A stretch of 64,000 nucleotides of DNA, from positions 92,772,736-92,836,735 of the forward strand of contig OY992537.1 of NCBI GenBank assembly GCA_963921195.1, read 5' to 3'. Source of the stretch: Pegoplata infirma. Lineage: Eukaryota; Arthropoda; Insecta; Diptera; Anthomyiidae. The position numbers and the translations under genes are program-made. Numbering within the stretch: the stretch's first letter is position 1; each line of letters starts with the position of its first letter. This document shows positions 1-12,320 of the stretch, piece by piece. Under the pieces are notes generated by a model. That model was not told where the DNA came from and searched no databases. It saw only the letters and a program-made list of their open reading frames with translations.

Positions 1-270
1 GAATTTCGTAACAATTTAGTAATTTGCTTCTATTTTCTTGTTTCAACATAGCATATGAGTAACATTTATGCAAATATTTAATACTCATTTACTATGTTGA
101 AACAAGAAAATACAAGTTTAGATGTTTGTCTATCCACACAAAAAAAATCCGAAACGCGTTTTTCGTTTTTTTGAAGAAAATCGCATTTGAATTTTAAATT
201 TCATAACAATTTTCTAATTTGCTTGTAGTTTTTTGTTTTAACGTTGCGAATGAGTATTATTAATTAATAT
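1..270. repeat. Hairpin MITE fragments (GTTTAGATGTTTGTCTATCC family)
   Basis: Bases 1-115 form an inverted repeat centred near 76: the tract ending in TTGTTTCAACATAG is mirrored by CTATGTTGAAACAA. A second partial copy follows from about 114 with the terminus GTTTAGATGTTTGTCTATCC. The same family is complete at 29817-30110 and, split by an insertion, at 54870-55985. Confidence 0.7.
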
Positions 271-1004
271 TATTATTAATTAATTGTAATTAAAAATAAA
301 TGGATATTTAGTTAATTAAAAACCTAATACTTATAGCAAAAAAATTTAATTAAAAAAAAACTACAATTTTAATTATATAAACTAAAAATTTTATTAAAAA
401 AAATATTAGAAGCCAATTAAAATTTTAATTGTATAAATTAAAAATTTTAATTAAAAATAATACATTTTAAAAAAAAAAAAAAATAAATAGTTAAAAAAAA
501 TGTTTCATCAATCTTAACCATATAAATTTTGCCATTAAGACCTAGTCAGTGAGACAATTTATTAAAGTTGATTTTAAACCTTTTATTTACATAAAACTAT
601 AAACAAAATGAGAATTCAAAAACTATATGAGAAATAAAAAAAACTTTCAACAAACTGTTTATACTTATGTATTTGTTTTTGTGTGTAAAACAATGCAAGA
701 GAAAAACACACAGTAGCACACACACGGAAAACAAAACAAAAATAAAAATTAGTTAAGCTAAAAATTTAATTAAACAATTGATTATATTAATTAAATATTT
801 AATTAATATTAAATTTAAAAACAACAAAAATGTTAATTTAAATAAAGTTAAAAATTTAATAAAAAAAATTGATTTTATTAATTAAGAATTTAATTGATAT
901 TAAATTAAAAAAACAATTATTATTTTAATTAAGATAAAATTTTCAGTATTATTTTCTGTGTACAAGCAAAAATTACACCTTTATTAAACTTTTTCTCATT
1001 TCAG
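271..1004. other. AT-rich intron sequence with TTAATTAA-type simple tracts
   Basis: This stretch consists mostly of A/T runs such as TTAATTAAATATTTAATTAA and poly-A. I see no coding potential or bounded element. It ends in the acceptor of exon a. Confidence 0.6.
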
Positions 1005-1160
1005 GTACACATTGATAATAATGGTGATGCCGAAGGCAACTATACCGTAATCACGTTGCAAAACGATATGTACAGTGTTAATAATAATGCCAATTCATTA
1101 GCAAAAATGTCCATGCAACCCGTTGGTTATTTTGTCTACAATAAACAATCACAAATACCG
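1005..1160 (+). CDS. Gyc32E: Exon a: membrane-proximal end of the ligand-binding ectodomain
   Basis: Fifty-two codons, phase 0 at both ends, between a TTTCAG acceptor and a GTATGT donor. It encodes VHIDNNGDAEGNYTVITLQ, the segment near the end of the ANF-receptor-type extracellular domain, where the ID.NGDAEGNYTV pattern is conserved in receptor guanylate cyclases. A NYT glycosylation sequon is present. The asparagine-rich insert after the NDMYSVNNNANS segment is probably a variable surface loop. The exon has no start codon, so earlier exons must lie upstream of the window. Confidence 0.88.
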
Positions 1161-1384
1161 GTATGTTTGGAAGAAAAATATTGCTTTAAAAATAACACTA
1201 GTTAACAAAAAAATGTAATTATTTGCACAGAAAAAAAAATATTAGATTCGTTTGACAACGTTAACGCGGATGCCCGCAGGAACCCAGATCAGCCCGAAAA
1301 GCTTTTCCGTATGCAAAAATTGGTTAAAAGAGAGAGTTTTTGAAAGAATAAATTTGTTTCTCATTTACCGAAACTTCCCGAACT

Positions 1385-1790
1385 TTTTATACCCTACACA
1401 GTGTGGCGGTAAACTCCCTTTGTGATTCCGTTTGTAACTCATCGAAATATCGGTCGGTAATGTAGAAAATCGGATCAGGAGGAAAAAGTTCCCACTTCAA
1501 GAATAAAAACTGTCCCAGAAAATCACAATTTTTTATATGTTTTTATGCCTTCCAACCACAGTACGGGGTTATACCCACTTTGTCATTCCGTGTGTAAAGA
1601 AAACATATTATTGATCTATGAATCTAAGACGTTTTATAAATATCCGTCAGTTCATCTGTGGAAAGCACGATGCATTCCAAACTAAAAGAGCTGTGATAGG
1701 CTGATTAAGTTCGAAAACGGGTAAAATCTGATCAGGGGAAAAAAGTTTCCCCTTAAAGATTTAAACCAACCTTTAAAAAAAGCTGATTGT
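1385..1790 (+). mobile_element. Degenerate mini-me-like repeats, two partial copies
   Basis: Two eroded copies begin near 1388 (ATACCCTACACAGTGTGG, then TTTGTGATTCCGTTTGTAAC) and near 1573 (TTATACCCACTTTGTCATTC). Both match the 5' part of the better-preserved repeats at 6624, 50272 and 54982. They are old and truncated. Bases 1161-1384 between exon a and this repeat hold nothing I recognise. Confidence 0.55.
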
Positions 1791-1959
1791 TACAGTTTTT
1801 TTTTTTGCATTTTTGTGAAACATTTTTATGTCAGAAGACGCAAAATTTATTTTTGGTCCACCCCAGTGGCGTATACAGAGTGATATCACAAATTTCAGGA
1901 TTTGGTATCAAATAACAAGTAAAATATTAAAAAACTTCTTAAAAAAACGAAAAATCAAA

Positions 1960-3640
1960 AATTTTTTGAAGAAAAATGTTTTGAAACTGAAAATTTTTCT
2001 GTTAAAAAAATCTCAAAATCTGAAAGTTTTTTCAAAGAATTTGAAACTTTTCAACTTAAAATTCTAATGAAAAAATATCTTAGAACCTAAAGTTTTATAT
2101 ACACAAAAAATTTACCTAATTGTTAGTAAAATGTAGTCCAATCTTAAAATGCGACTTTGTCTTTTAGAAAAATGTCTCACTACGAGACTATTTCTTAAAA
2201 AAAACTCACAGAATGTTACACTTTTCTAAAAAAAATGTCTCAGAATCTAAAACTTTCTATAAGAAAAATTTCTGAGAATCTAAGACTTTTCTATAGGCAA
2301 AATGTCTCAGAACCTGAGACTGTTTCTATAAAAAATTCTCAGAATCTGAGGCTTTTCTATATGAAAAAAGTTTTAGAATCTGAAAACTTTCTATTGGAAT
2401 AATGTCTCTGAAAATCTCAAAATCTGAATTTTTTTCTTAGAATTTGAAACTTTTCAACGAGACTACTTTTAAACAAGACTATTTCTAAAAAAAAAATGTC
2501 TCAGAATCTTACACTTGTCTAAAAAAAAAAATATCTCAGAATCTAAAACTTTCTATAAGAAAAATGTCTGAGAATCTAAGATTTTTTTTATAGGAAAAAT
2601 GTCTCAGAACCTGAGACTGTTTCTATAAAAAATTCTCAGAAACTGAGGCTTTTCTATATGAAAAAAGTTTCAGAATCTGAGAACTTTCTATTGGAATAAT
2701 GTCTCTGAATCTAAAAAATGTCTCAAAATCTGAAAGTTTTTCTATAAAACAATTCTTAGAATTGAGGCTTTTCTATATGAAAATTTTTTTAGAATCTGAG
2801 AACTTTCTATAGGAATAATGTCTCTAAATCTGAGAATTTTTCCTACAATCTAGGGAAATGTCTCAGAATCTTAGACTTTTTTTACGAAAAATGTCTCAGA
2901 ATCAACGAATTTGTCTTAAGGAAAATTATCTCAAAATCTAAGATTTTGTGTATAGGAAAAATGTCTCAGAGACACAAGCTGAGAGATTTTCTATAGAAAA
3001 ATGCTGAGACTTTTTCTATTGTAAAAATATTTTTTTCTATAAGAATAATGTCTCAGAATCTGAGTATTTTTCTATGGGAAAAATATTTCAGAATCTGAGA
3101 CTTTTTCTTTAGGAAAAATGTCTCAGAATCTAAGACTTTTTCTATAGAAAAAATTTCGAAAAATCTGAGACTTTTTCTAGAGGAAAAATGTCAAAGAATC
3201 TGAGACTTTTTCCATAAGAATCTGAGACTTTCTATAGGAAAAATGTCTCAGAATTAGAAACTTTTTCTTTAGGAAAAATGTCTAAGAATCTGAGACTTAT
3301 TCTATAGAAAAATTGTTTAACAATCTTAGAATTTTTCAATAAGAACATTTTCTAAGAATCTAAAACTTTTTGTGTAGAATGTTTCAGAATCTGAGAAAAT
3401 GTGCTAGACTAGAAATATCTCAGATTCTGGGAAAATGTCTTACAAACGGGGTCTTTTCTTTTGGAAAAGTATTTTATAAATATGTCTATAGAATCATTTA
3501 CTAAAATGGCTTTTTCCCGAGAAACGTTTTCCATTGGAAATATGATTTAGAGTCTTTGACTTTTTCTATAACAAAAACTGTCTTAACTGGACATTCTCGT
3601 AGAATGTTATTTTTAGATTTTTGTTTTTTTCTGTAGAGAC
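1960..3640. repeat. Degenerate minisatellite, TCTCAGAATCTGAGA core
   Basis: About 1.7 kb of roughly 30-36-bp units built from a dyad-symmetric core (TCTCAGAATCTGAGAC, A-centred on the + strand), a T/A run and CTATAGGAAAAATG. Copies are diverged from one another, so the array is old. Short open frames inside it are artefacts of the repeat. It is the first of several related arrays in this gene. Confidence 0.9.
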
Positions 3641-3914
3641 AGCTCAGGCTCTAATTATAATTATGTATTATAATTTTTTAATCATGTTATATATGGTTTG
3701 AATTGAGAAAGGTGATTTAAATTATTTTTTTTTAATTATTTAAACTTTAAAAAAAAAAATACCAAAAAATTAACAAATTTAGTCGATTTTATATGAAAAT
3801 TTACTTTTTTTTAAATTATTAAATTATTTAAAAAAAAAAAAAAAACATTATTAAATAAAAAATAATACGTAATTGAATAAAAAAAAATACCGGAATAAAA
3901 AAAAAAAAAAATTG
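3641..3914. other. AT-rich intron sequence, nothing recognised
   Basis: Poly-A and poly-T runs with no detectable element termini or coding signal. Confidence 0.5.
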
Positions 3915-3995
3915 TCCATACCGGGATTTGAACCCCGGACCTCCAGTGTCACATGCCACGACACATCCTCTGCACCACAACAGCACCAGTAAACT
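3915..3995 (-). repeat. tRNA-like sequence, probable tRNA-derived SINE head or pseudogene
   Basis: On the minus strand a perfect match to the Pol III A box (TGGTGCAGAGG, 3977-3967) is followed 33 bases later by a perfect B box (GTTCAAATC, 3933-3925) inside a T-arm-like stem, then a T-run terminator. The acceptor and anticodon stems do not pair well, so I do not call a functional tRNA. Confidence 0.6.
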
Positions 3996-4870
3996 TGTTC
4001 GCTTAATTTGAGTTTTGCTACATGAGAGAATATCAGGGCAATTTTTCACCCCGTCATTTGATTTCGGGGTGGAAAATATGCATTTTTTACATCACGGGCA
4101 GGCAATATTTTGAGAAAAGAACACAATATTTTTTTCAAAAGTGTGAATTTTTTTTAGAAAAGAACAAAAAATCCAAAGAATAAAAAAAATGTTACAAAAT
4201 GCTACATTTTTTGCCAGAAAAGAAAACGGCATAAGACATCCTGGTTCGTTTTTTACTAGTTTCATATAATCCAGTTATTATAATCTGCAGAAAAACTTTT
4301 AATGTCAAATTTATTCAGTTAATAGTCAATTATATTCTATTTTTAGACTTATCTTTGAAAAAAAATTTAGATTCTGATAATCTTTTTTGTAAAAATGTAT
4401 CAGCATCTGATACAGTTCACACTTTAAAAAGAGGCTTAAGTCTCTCAAAAAATTTCAAAATATAAAAAAAAAATTAATTTTTTGCCCCCAACAGTTTTAA
4501 ACTTACACACAAATGAAGAATCTGATTGTATTACATTCAGTTTAATGAATCGGGAAAAATTCTAAAACAGGCGCTGTTATGTAAATTTTTAGTGAAAAAA
4601 AAAATTGAAAAAAAATATTGGGCCCCACCGAAATAAAATCCTGGATACGCCCCTGGTCCGCCCCCTTTTGTGAGCTTGTATATAAGTTGTTTTAATTACA
4701 ACAAAATTGTATTACTTTAGTGCAAAAATCATAATAAACTAATTTGCAAACATTTATTGTGAGGGGAAAGTGTCCTCAACGCATTCCACTGACACCCTCC
4801 GCCAAAAAAAACGCAATTTTTTTTTAATTTTTTAAGTTTTGAAGGGTATACATTTTAACAAATCGTTTTA
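3996..4870. other. Intron sequence, diverged repeats only
   Basis: Low-complexity A/T tracts and fragments resembling the TCTCAGA minisatellite near 4350-4450. No gene or bounded element seen. Confidence 0.45.
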
Positions 4871-4874
4871 GAAA

Positions 4875-5317
4875 TCAAGGCGGCTTGACGGGAATTCCTA
4901 GTAATTTTACAAGCTTTTTACAATTAATTTTGTAATTTTACAAGCATTTTAAAAATAAATTTTTAAATTTACCAATTTTTTGACTCGATAAAACTTACAA
5001 GGAATTCTCGTGACGAGATTTTTTGCTACCTCCCATTTTACGAGAATTTCTAGTAAAAATTTCGGGCTTTTTTGTAATTTTACAAGCTTTTTACCAACAA
5101 AATTGTAAATTTACAACTTTTTTTGGCAAAATAAAACTTCTAAGGATTTCTCGTGAATTTACTAGTTTTTTTTGTGAAATTGCCTTGGAAATTTGTAAAA
5201 TTACAAGAAAAACTTGTAAAATTGCAAAAAAAAAAAAATTAATTTTGATCGAAAATTATATGTTAAAAAAACAAGGGAAACAGTATAATTTTGATAAAAT
5301 GGAATTTTTTTTTAGTG
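4875..5317. mobile_element. MITE remnant of the CACTAAAAAAA / TTTTTTTAGTG family
   Basis: Repeated ACGAGAATT and TTTTACAAG motifs match the well-bounded MITE at 35407-35718, and the right terminus TTTTTTTTAGTG is visible. The left terminus is eroded and no clean TA duplication remains. It lies 140 bases before exon b. Confidence 0.55.
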
Positions 5318-5456
5318 TTCCGACTGGTTTTTAAAAAGTCAGATATACAGAAATACTTCAAAATTTTTTTATCTGTGCAAAGACCTTATTGTGTTGTGTA
5401 ATTAATACTTTCATTATAATAATGAATTTGTTTCTTTTGTATTTTCTTAATTTAAG

Positions 5457-5638
5457 GAATTTCGTTATATTAAAACTGATCGACCCATACAGTGGCTGAA
5501 AGGAAGACCACCACTGGCTGAACCGTTATGTGGCTTTCATGGTGAACTTTGCCGTATGCGTAAGCTGGATTGGCGTTATATAACATCTGGCTCATTTTTT
5601 GGATTATTTCTTATTATTGCCGCTGTTTTTCTTATTAA
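5457..5638 (+). CDS. Gyc32E: Exon b: juxtamembrane segment and transmembrane helix
   Basis: Sixty codons plus two bases, between TTTAAG and GTAGTG. It reads EFRYIKTDRPIQWLKGRPPL, then AEPLCGFHGELC, which carries the paired juxtamembrane cysteines seen in receptor cyclases. A hydrophobic run, YITSGSFFGLFLIIAAVFLI, forms the single transmembrane helix and is followed by basic residues at the start of the next exon (KHYRYEQ), as expected for the cytoplasmic side. The last codon (AAG) is completed by the next exon; read through without splicing, the frame would hit TAG at once, which fixes the donor. Confidence 0.9.
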
Positions 5639-6623
5639 GTAGTGAACATTTTTTTTATAAAATTTATATGTGTATTTTTAGTTAATTTAACAGTTCATGC
5701 GAATAAGGACGAAAAAGACCATTTGTAGAATTTTACAGGGGACAATAAAAACTCAGGAAACGGTTAAAAACTAATATTTTTATAAACATTTTTGCATAAG
5801 TTTTAAGATTTAACTCACTTCGACCCGTATACAAAATTTTTGTAAGGTATTCGAAAGAGAAATTGTCAAAAATTGGACTTAAATTTTTGCTTAGCACAGT
5901 ACTCTGTTCGATTTCACGAGAAAAAATCTGTCAAACTCCATAAAAAAAAAAAATGTTGGCAACGCGAGGAATTTTAGGGAAATTGTTAAAAAAGTTTACA
6001 CGCATTTTTATTATACAAGACAATTTAAATTGCCGTGAAAAAGTGACATTTCAGTTTTATTATGATAATTTCTTTCTTATAATTGACAAAAGTTGTTGAT
6101 TTTTAAATGTTTTATAGCGATTTGAGGCGTTTAAAGTTTAAGTAAAATGTTTTTTACTGTGAAAATTTCACTTAAACTCTGTAAATTTACAAAGTTTTAG
6201 TTAAATCAATTTTTTAAGTGAAACTTCTCTGCTTCAAAAACATTAACAGTCTGACAAGCCATCAAAATTAGTCATTGCGCATTACGTATATTTTAAATTA
6301 TTAAAGCTCACATATTTAGTGACGCACTTAAGCGGTAGATGTTCACCGAGGTTTTTAAATGAATAAATTTAAGAGAAAAAACTAAAATGGTGCGCACTCG
6401 AAACATTATATTTTAATTTCTTATTTAAATTCAATTTTTAAGTGGCAACTATAAGAATTCTAATTCATTTTCTTCGACTGTGATGTGCAAAAAGCATAGA
6501 TAAGTTATAGCTTGACACAAAAAAAAGGCAAATGCCATCATTCAAATGCGCCCGCTTAAATGTTTTGCACGCGAATGTTTAACTTTGTAGAAATTATTTA
6601 TAAACTCGATAAATGTTCTCACG
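5639..6623. other. Intron sequence, nothing recognised
   Basis: AT-rich DNA without coding signal. A CGCCCGCTTAAATG motif near 6547 recurs at 13800-14130 and 33780, suggesting a fragment of another dispersed repeat. Confidence 0.45.
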
Positions 6624-7206
6624 TTTTTTATACCCTCCACTCTAGTGATAGAGGGTATATATAAGTTTGTCATTCCGTTTGTAACCCATCGAAAAATCGG
6701 TCTGGGACCCCATTGATTTTAAGACATTCTAGCGATGTCCGTCTGTCTGTCTGTGGAAATGGTGATCACGGCCAAAATATTACACGGAGACGACTGAAAC
6801 TTAACATGTTTATTGGAAGTTCTCCCGAGAGGTTTGGTATTACATTGGAGCGATATCGGTTCAGCGGTTCAAAAGTAATGAACGAAAATGTAAGGACACC
6901 TCAAAAATTTTAGTACATTCAACATAACCTAAAAATACAAAATGCTTTAAGTCGGCTGCTGGTTGACTTATGTGAACATAATTAAACACTAAATGGTATT
7001 TAAACAAGCTTAAACACTTTTTTGCCAAAAAAAAAATCGTGGAATTTTTTTTTCAAATTTTTTTTTTCGCGGAAATTTTTTTCCAAAAATTTTTTTTTTT
7101 TTAAATAATTTCCTTTATATAAAGTTTTTGCAATGATCTTTTAGAAACTGTGGGTGGTATCACTACATTCGGCAAGGCCGAATTAAACTTTTTTACTTGT
7201 TTTTTC
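6624..7206 (+). mobile_element. mini-me element, nearly full length
   Basis: Starts TTTTTATACCCTCCAC, has a short (TA)n tract (GGGTATATATAAG), the conserved TTTGTCATTCCGTTTGTAAC block and a (GTCY)n tract (GTCCGTCTGTCTGTCTG), and ends CATTCGGCAAGGCCGAAT...ACTTGTTTT. This is the structure I know for the dipteran mini-me family. Another copy at 50272-51494 matches it along its whole length. The open frame inside it is not a gene. Confidence 0.75.
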
Positions 7207-8689
7207 ATAAACTTTTTATTTTCACAGAAAATTTTTCAGAGCCACATTTGAGCGGAGCCATTCCAATAAACACTTTTATAAAATTAAAGGAAAATCATTT
7301 CAGAATGCCCGCTTTAATGCTTCCAAAATGTGTTTTTTTTTTAGTTTTTGTGAAAACTACGAATTTTTTACGAATACCTCCATTTTTACTCGACATCCTC
7401 GTAAAAATTACACTGTGCTACACCAAAAATATGCAGGGGTTCTCATATAAAATTTCGGGTTGGTTGGAGTCCATAGAGTACTGATATACTCATAGTTTTT
7501 CTGGATCACTTCGTTAAGTACGTTTTTTATTGGCAAATGTGTTGAAAAACGGAAATTCTTAAATTACAATTTTAAAAAATTATTACTTTGTTAGTTTGCA
7601 ACCGATTTTCGATTTTATGGATTTGTTTTAAAGGTATAGGTCTTACCTTTCAAACAAAACAAAAATATTAAAAATCGATCAAGAATTGGCTGAGCTACGA
7701 TCGCTTAAGTAAAAAAAAAACGTATTTTTTGAAAAATTTGTCATATTCTTTACACTCTAAGTTGAAAGTGCATCATTAAACAATTTTTTTGAATTTTTTG
7801 TAAAAAAGTATAGTAAAGTAGCTTTCCAAAACACCAAAAAACATAACAATCGGTTTAAAAATGAATGAGTTATGCTAAGTTTTGTGATAGAGCATTTTTA
7901 AATTTTTTCAAACACGCTTGTAATTCAAGCATTATTCATAAATCTTGTTACTAGTAGTAATTTTATGCGCATATGCATATAAACTAGAGATGGGAACGTA
8001 ATTAGATTTGTGCGTGATTCACACATGATCAGAAGTGAGCGTGATTGAAAATTAATTTACTCACGTGGTTGTTAGTGAGTGTCAGTGTGAGTGGAATAAA
8101 AAAATGGGCGTGTCAGTTACTTCCAAATCCTATTTATAATTTTTTGGGTTTGTTTAAAAAATATCAGTGTTACTTCTTAAACAAAAAAATATTGAGAATA
8201 GGTTAAAAACAGGCTAAGGTGCGCTTGTTTAAGTAAAAAACCTTTTTTGAAGAGTTATAACTGCAACATTTTTATGACCGAAAAAGCTGTGCGCTTGCAA
8301 ACATGTTTTTTTAAAACGAAATTGCTAAAATTGTGGGATCATTTGATGGAAATTTTACCTGTTTATAAATATACATGTGAGGAATTCCACACCAAATGTT
8401 CAGTGAGAAAAAAATTGTGTACCAAAATTTTTCAATGGGTCCCGGGTAAAAAAGTTTTTTATATAACTAGGGTGAGATTTCCATGCAAATGCATGTTTTT
8501 TGTCGAAAGCCTAAAAACGATATTGACCAATTATCTTTCCGAATCAAGAGATTTGCATTAAATGGCATCGATTTGTTTTCGCATATTTTGCATATTTTGG
8601 TGAAAATACATATTTTTGAATATTTTGATTTTAAATGCATATATTCCCGAGTAAAAAGGAATTTATATAAATGTATATTATTTTATATG

Positions 8690-9260
8690 TTTTCATAAAA
8701 CCATATACAACTATATGAGTCAAAGTATAAAATTATATCTCACTTTGAAATTTTCCAATTTTTTTAAATGATGTCATATAAAATCATATCTAATTATATT
8801 GTTCATAATATATTAATATAAATGGTAGATGTAATCATACGTTGCACATAAAACTTAATCCGATTTCATTCAATATTATACGTGACTTTATATCTAATTA
8901 TGTATAGGACTTTACTAAACAAAAAATCCAGTATCAATTTATGTATAATTATATATAACTCCATACTAAAAAAAAATCAAACAAAAATAATAGATATAAT
9001 TATATGTGTCTTAAACGATAACATATCTGTGTTTGTATGGTACTATATATACGCAAATTTCGTCTAAACTCAATATATATTAATAAATGGTCGCATATGT
9101 AATGGAATATATATTTTGATATAATCATGTATAAAAAAAAATATTTTTTTGACCAAACCACTAGCCATATATAATTATATATGCCAGTATTTCAAAATTT
9201 ATTTTTGTGTGTCAACATATATGGTTATACAAAATTTTGTATTGTATCATATAAGATTAC
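8690..9260. repeat. AT-rich tract of TATAATTATAT-type imperfect palindromes
   Basis: Dense ATATAATTATAT and TATATGATTATAT variants, many self-complementary, with no coding signal. It lies in the centre of the large inverted-repeat element. Confidence 0.6.
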
Positions 9261-9264
9261 ATAT

Positions 9265-9880
9265 AATTTTTGGGAACCCGAGTTCGATTCCCGGCCCAGT
9301 CGAGAAAAAAAAAGTTTTTTTTTATTTTTTTTTAAATAGGAAACACTTTTTTATTGCGTTTAATTTTTTTAGAACTAAAAAATTTTCATTTTTGGAATTT
9401 TTGCAATCATTTTTAAAAAATTATTTTTCTTTTATACAGTTATATATAACTACATATATTTGATTTATTATAAAATTATCTACAATTTTTGGGAACCCGA
9501 GTTCGATTCCAGAAAAAAAATATATTTTTTTTAAATAGAAAACACTTTTTTATTGCATTTATTTTTTTTAGAACTAAAAATTTTTCTTTTTTTGAATTTT
9601 TGCAATCATTTTTAAAAAATTATATTGCTTTTATATAGTTATATATAACTGTATTTAATTTATTATAAAATTATCTATCATTTTTAGGAACCCGAGTTCG
9701 ATTCCAGAAAAAAATATATTTTTTTATTTTTTTTTAAATAGAAAACACTTTTTTATTGCATTTGTTTTTTTAGAACTTAAAAAATTTTACTTTTTGAACT
9801 TTTGCAATCATTTTTAAAAATTTATATTGCATTAATATAGTTAATAATAGCTATATTTGGTTTAAATTATCAAATTATCA
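9265..9880 (+). repeat. Tandem ~200-bp repeat, three copies, each with a B-box-like motif
   Basis: GGAACCCGAGTTCGATTCC starts units near 9273, 9492 and 9687 (periods about 219 and 196). Each is followed by the same AT-rich body (AGAACTAAAAA, TTTTGCAATCATTTTTAAA). GTTCGATTC matches a Pol III B box, so the unit may derive from a tRNA-related SINE tail. Confidence 0.75.
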
Positions 9881-10248
9881 ATGATTTTTGGAAACCGATC
9901 TCAAATCTAATTCTGATTTCCTGATTCCATGAAAAATTTCAAACTTATAAGCCAAAGTCTTATTTCACTTTGGAAGCCTATGACTTGGAAATAAGGCATA
10001 TTGCTACATTAAAATTATTGTTTAAGCTTACCATGGAAGCCCCTAATAGCGCTGATCGTCATTCCAATTTTTTTTTTTTTTCAAATTTTATCAAAAATTT
10101 TCTAAGTCTTTTTGAAAATTGTGTACAAGTGAATAACATATTTAATTGGATATAATCATATATTACTATATGTTAGATCAATTTGATATAATTAGATACG
10201 ATAAATTTATTTAAAACTAAGTCTTTTAAAGTTGTTATTTGCTAACAA

Positions 10249-10322
10249 CGTCCGCTGGTCTAGAGGGTAGAGATTGCGATTACAAAACGGAAGACTTGTG
10301 GTTCTAATCCCCGTCCGTTCGA
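10249..10322 (+). repeat. tRNA-like sequence, probable SINE head
   Basis: A perfect A-box match (TGGTCTAGAGG, 10256-10266) and a near-perfect B box (GTTCTAATC, 10301-10309; one mismatch) are followed by a T-run. Acceptor stem halves do not pair, so it is not a plausible functional tRNA. Confidence 0.55.
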
Positions 10323-10439
10323 AGTTTTTTTTTTATTTATTTTCAGTTTGACATTATTATATCTAAAAATAAATCTAAAAACAGAAACATTTTTTGGATA
10401 AAAAAGTATCCAATAATTTTTTTATAAAATCAAGATATC

Positions 10440-10795
10440 AGATATTATAAGATAACTTTGGCGCAGCCAAATTTCGGATGAAATTACATTATATAATATC
10501 CAATTTAATATAAAATCATGATATTGGATATTTTAAGATAACTTTGGCGCGGCCAATTTCCGGATGAAATTACATCATATCATATCATATTTAATACAAA
10601 ATCATGATAATAGATAATTTGGGATAACTTTGGCGCGGCCAATTTTCGGATGAAATCACATACAATCAAATATTAAACTGCAACTTCATATATTATAAGA
10701 TGTTATGAGATAACTTTGGCGCGGCCAATTTTCGGATGAAATTTAGCAAAATCAGATCCAATAAATTATATATAATTTTATAAGATAACATGTTT
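10440..10795 (+). repeat. 86-bp tandem repeat, four copies
   Basis: The GC-rich segment AACTTTGGCGCGGCCAATTT begins at about 10454, 10540, 10626 and 10712, a constant 86-bp period, with AT-rich sequence between. The island of GGCGCGGCC in very AT-rich DNA is conspicuous. Confidence 0.85.
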
Positions 10796-10989
10796 TACCA
10801 TACAATTTTTTTTTACTCGGGTTGTGCATATTTCGAACTTTTAAGTGCATATTATTGCATATTTTGGCATAAATTAGCAAAAACACAAATTGAAATTAAT
10901 TTTTTTCAAAAACTATTTTAAATTTTTAAAATTTATTTTGAAAATCAGAAAAATCTTTTTTTTATTCTTAATTTTTTTTTATAGATTTT

Positions 10990-12320
10990 CTTAATTTTTA
11001 AAAAAATCCTGCTAGACAAACATCTAATCTTTAAAAAAAAAAATTACAAAAAAAAAACAAAAGTGGCCGGATTTTTTATAAATTGACTTTTTCAAAAATG
11101 GAAAATTTCAGAACGGGTTCTGAAAATTTTCCAAAAAAATTTTAATCGATAGCCGATACAAAACTATACAAGAATGTAAATTTTTGAGATTTTGGTGCAT
11201 TTCGTTTTTATTTGATATATATTTAAACAAGGCAACTTGACACAAACTTGACCATTTTTCCAATATTTGACCACGCCTCCTAAGCCCAGTTTTTGAAAAA
11301 TTGAACAACCAAAAACGTAATTTCTTAGCTCCATATATGAGGCATTCCACACCAAATGTTCAGCAAAAAAAAAAGTTGTGTCGTGTCAATATGAAATCAT
11401 TTTCAAAGTATTCGCTCTTAGGGTACTATTAAACAACAAAAATAAAATTTAAGTTTTTTCCAAAAGTGGACCTTGTAGGCGTGGTCAAAAATTGAAAATA
11501 TCTAACTTTTTTGCCTGAGCATCTTTACTTAAATATTTATGCAAATTAAATGAAACACAGTAAAGTCTTAAAGACAAAAGCTGTTTATAGATTTTTGAAT
11601 GGGCTATCAATAAAAGCTGAATGGGCTATCAATAAAAGCTAAGAAAATGAAAATTGGAACGTTTTCAGAAGAAGTTCTGAATTTTTTAAATTTAAACTTA
11701 AACTTTATTTATCAAAAAACATGCCGCAATTTTATTTGTTTTTTATTTTTTTTAAAAAAGTTAAAGGATTTTTCTATCTGATCTGAAATTTTTAGAGATG
11801 TGTTTTGCCTTGTTTTCGAAAAATCAAAATTCAAAAATTGCAACACGCTTATTTTATACAATAATGGTATTTAAATCGTGTGCGTATGAGTAATATCAAT
11901 ACTTAAAAAATATTTTAAGAGGCGATGGTAGCGTGAGTGAGTTTTTAATAACGATTACGCACGCTTATGAAAGAACGATATTTCACGCACGATATTTTAT
12001 TTTGCTCACGCTCATTCACGCACACGTGAGTAGAAAAAAATAAGTTACGGTCACGATGTTCACGTGAGCGTGAGTAAAATAAAATATCGTGCTTGAATAT
12101 TTTTTTTCTTTCATTAGCGTGCGTGATCGTGAATAAATACTCAGGCAAAAAAGTTTGATATTTTTAATATTTGACCACGCCTACAAGGCCCACTTTTTGA
12201 AAAAAACTTAAATTTTATTTTTGTTATTTATTAGTACCCTAAGAGCGAATACTTTGCAAATGATATCCCATTGAAACCACCATGGTTTTTCTGTAGTGGA
12301 ACAGTTGGTGTGGAATGCCT
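10990..12320. repeat. Nested palindromic repeats of the TGAGGCATTCCACACC family
   Basis: Bases 11005-11360 match the right half of the palindromic element at 29467-32825 (AAAGTGGCCGGATTTTTTAT, CACGCCTCCTAAGCCCAG). Bases 11340-11530 and 12140-12320 form a second inverted pair around GTATTCGCTCTTAGGGTACT. Between them, 11930-12140 contains repeated CACGTGAG/CTCACGTG sequence. It appears to be several elements inserted into each other. Confidence 0.65.

Noticed and set aside
3828..4049. Functional tRNA gene on the minus strand near 3.9 kb
   Set aside because: A and B boxes are good but the acceptor stem does not pair, one T-stem pair is broken and the anticodon arm is poor; SINE or pseudogene fits better.
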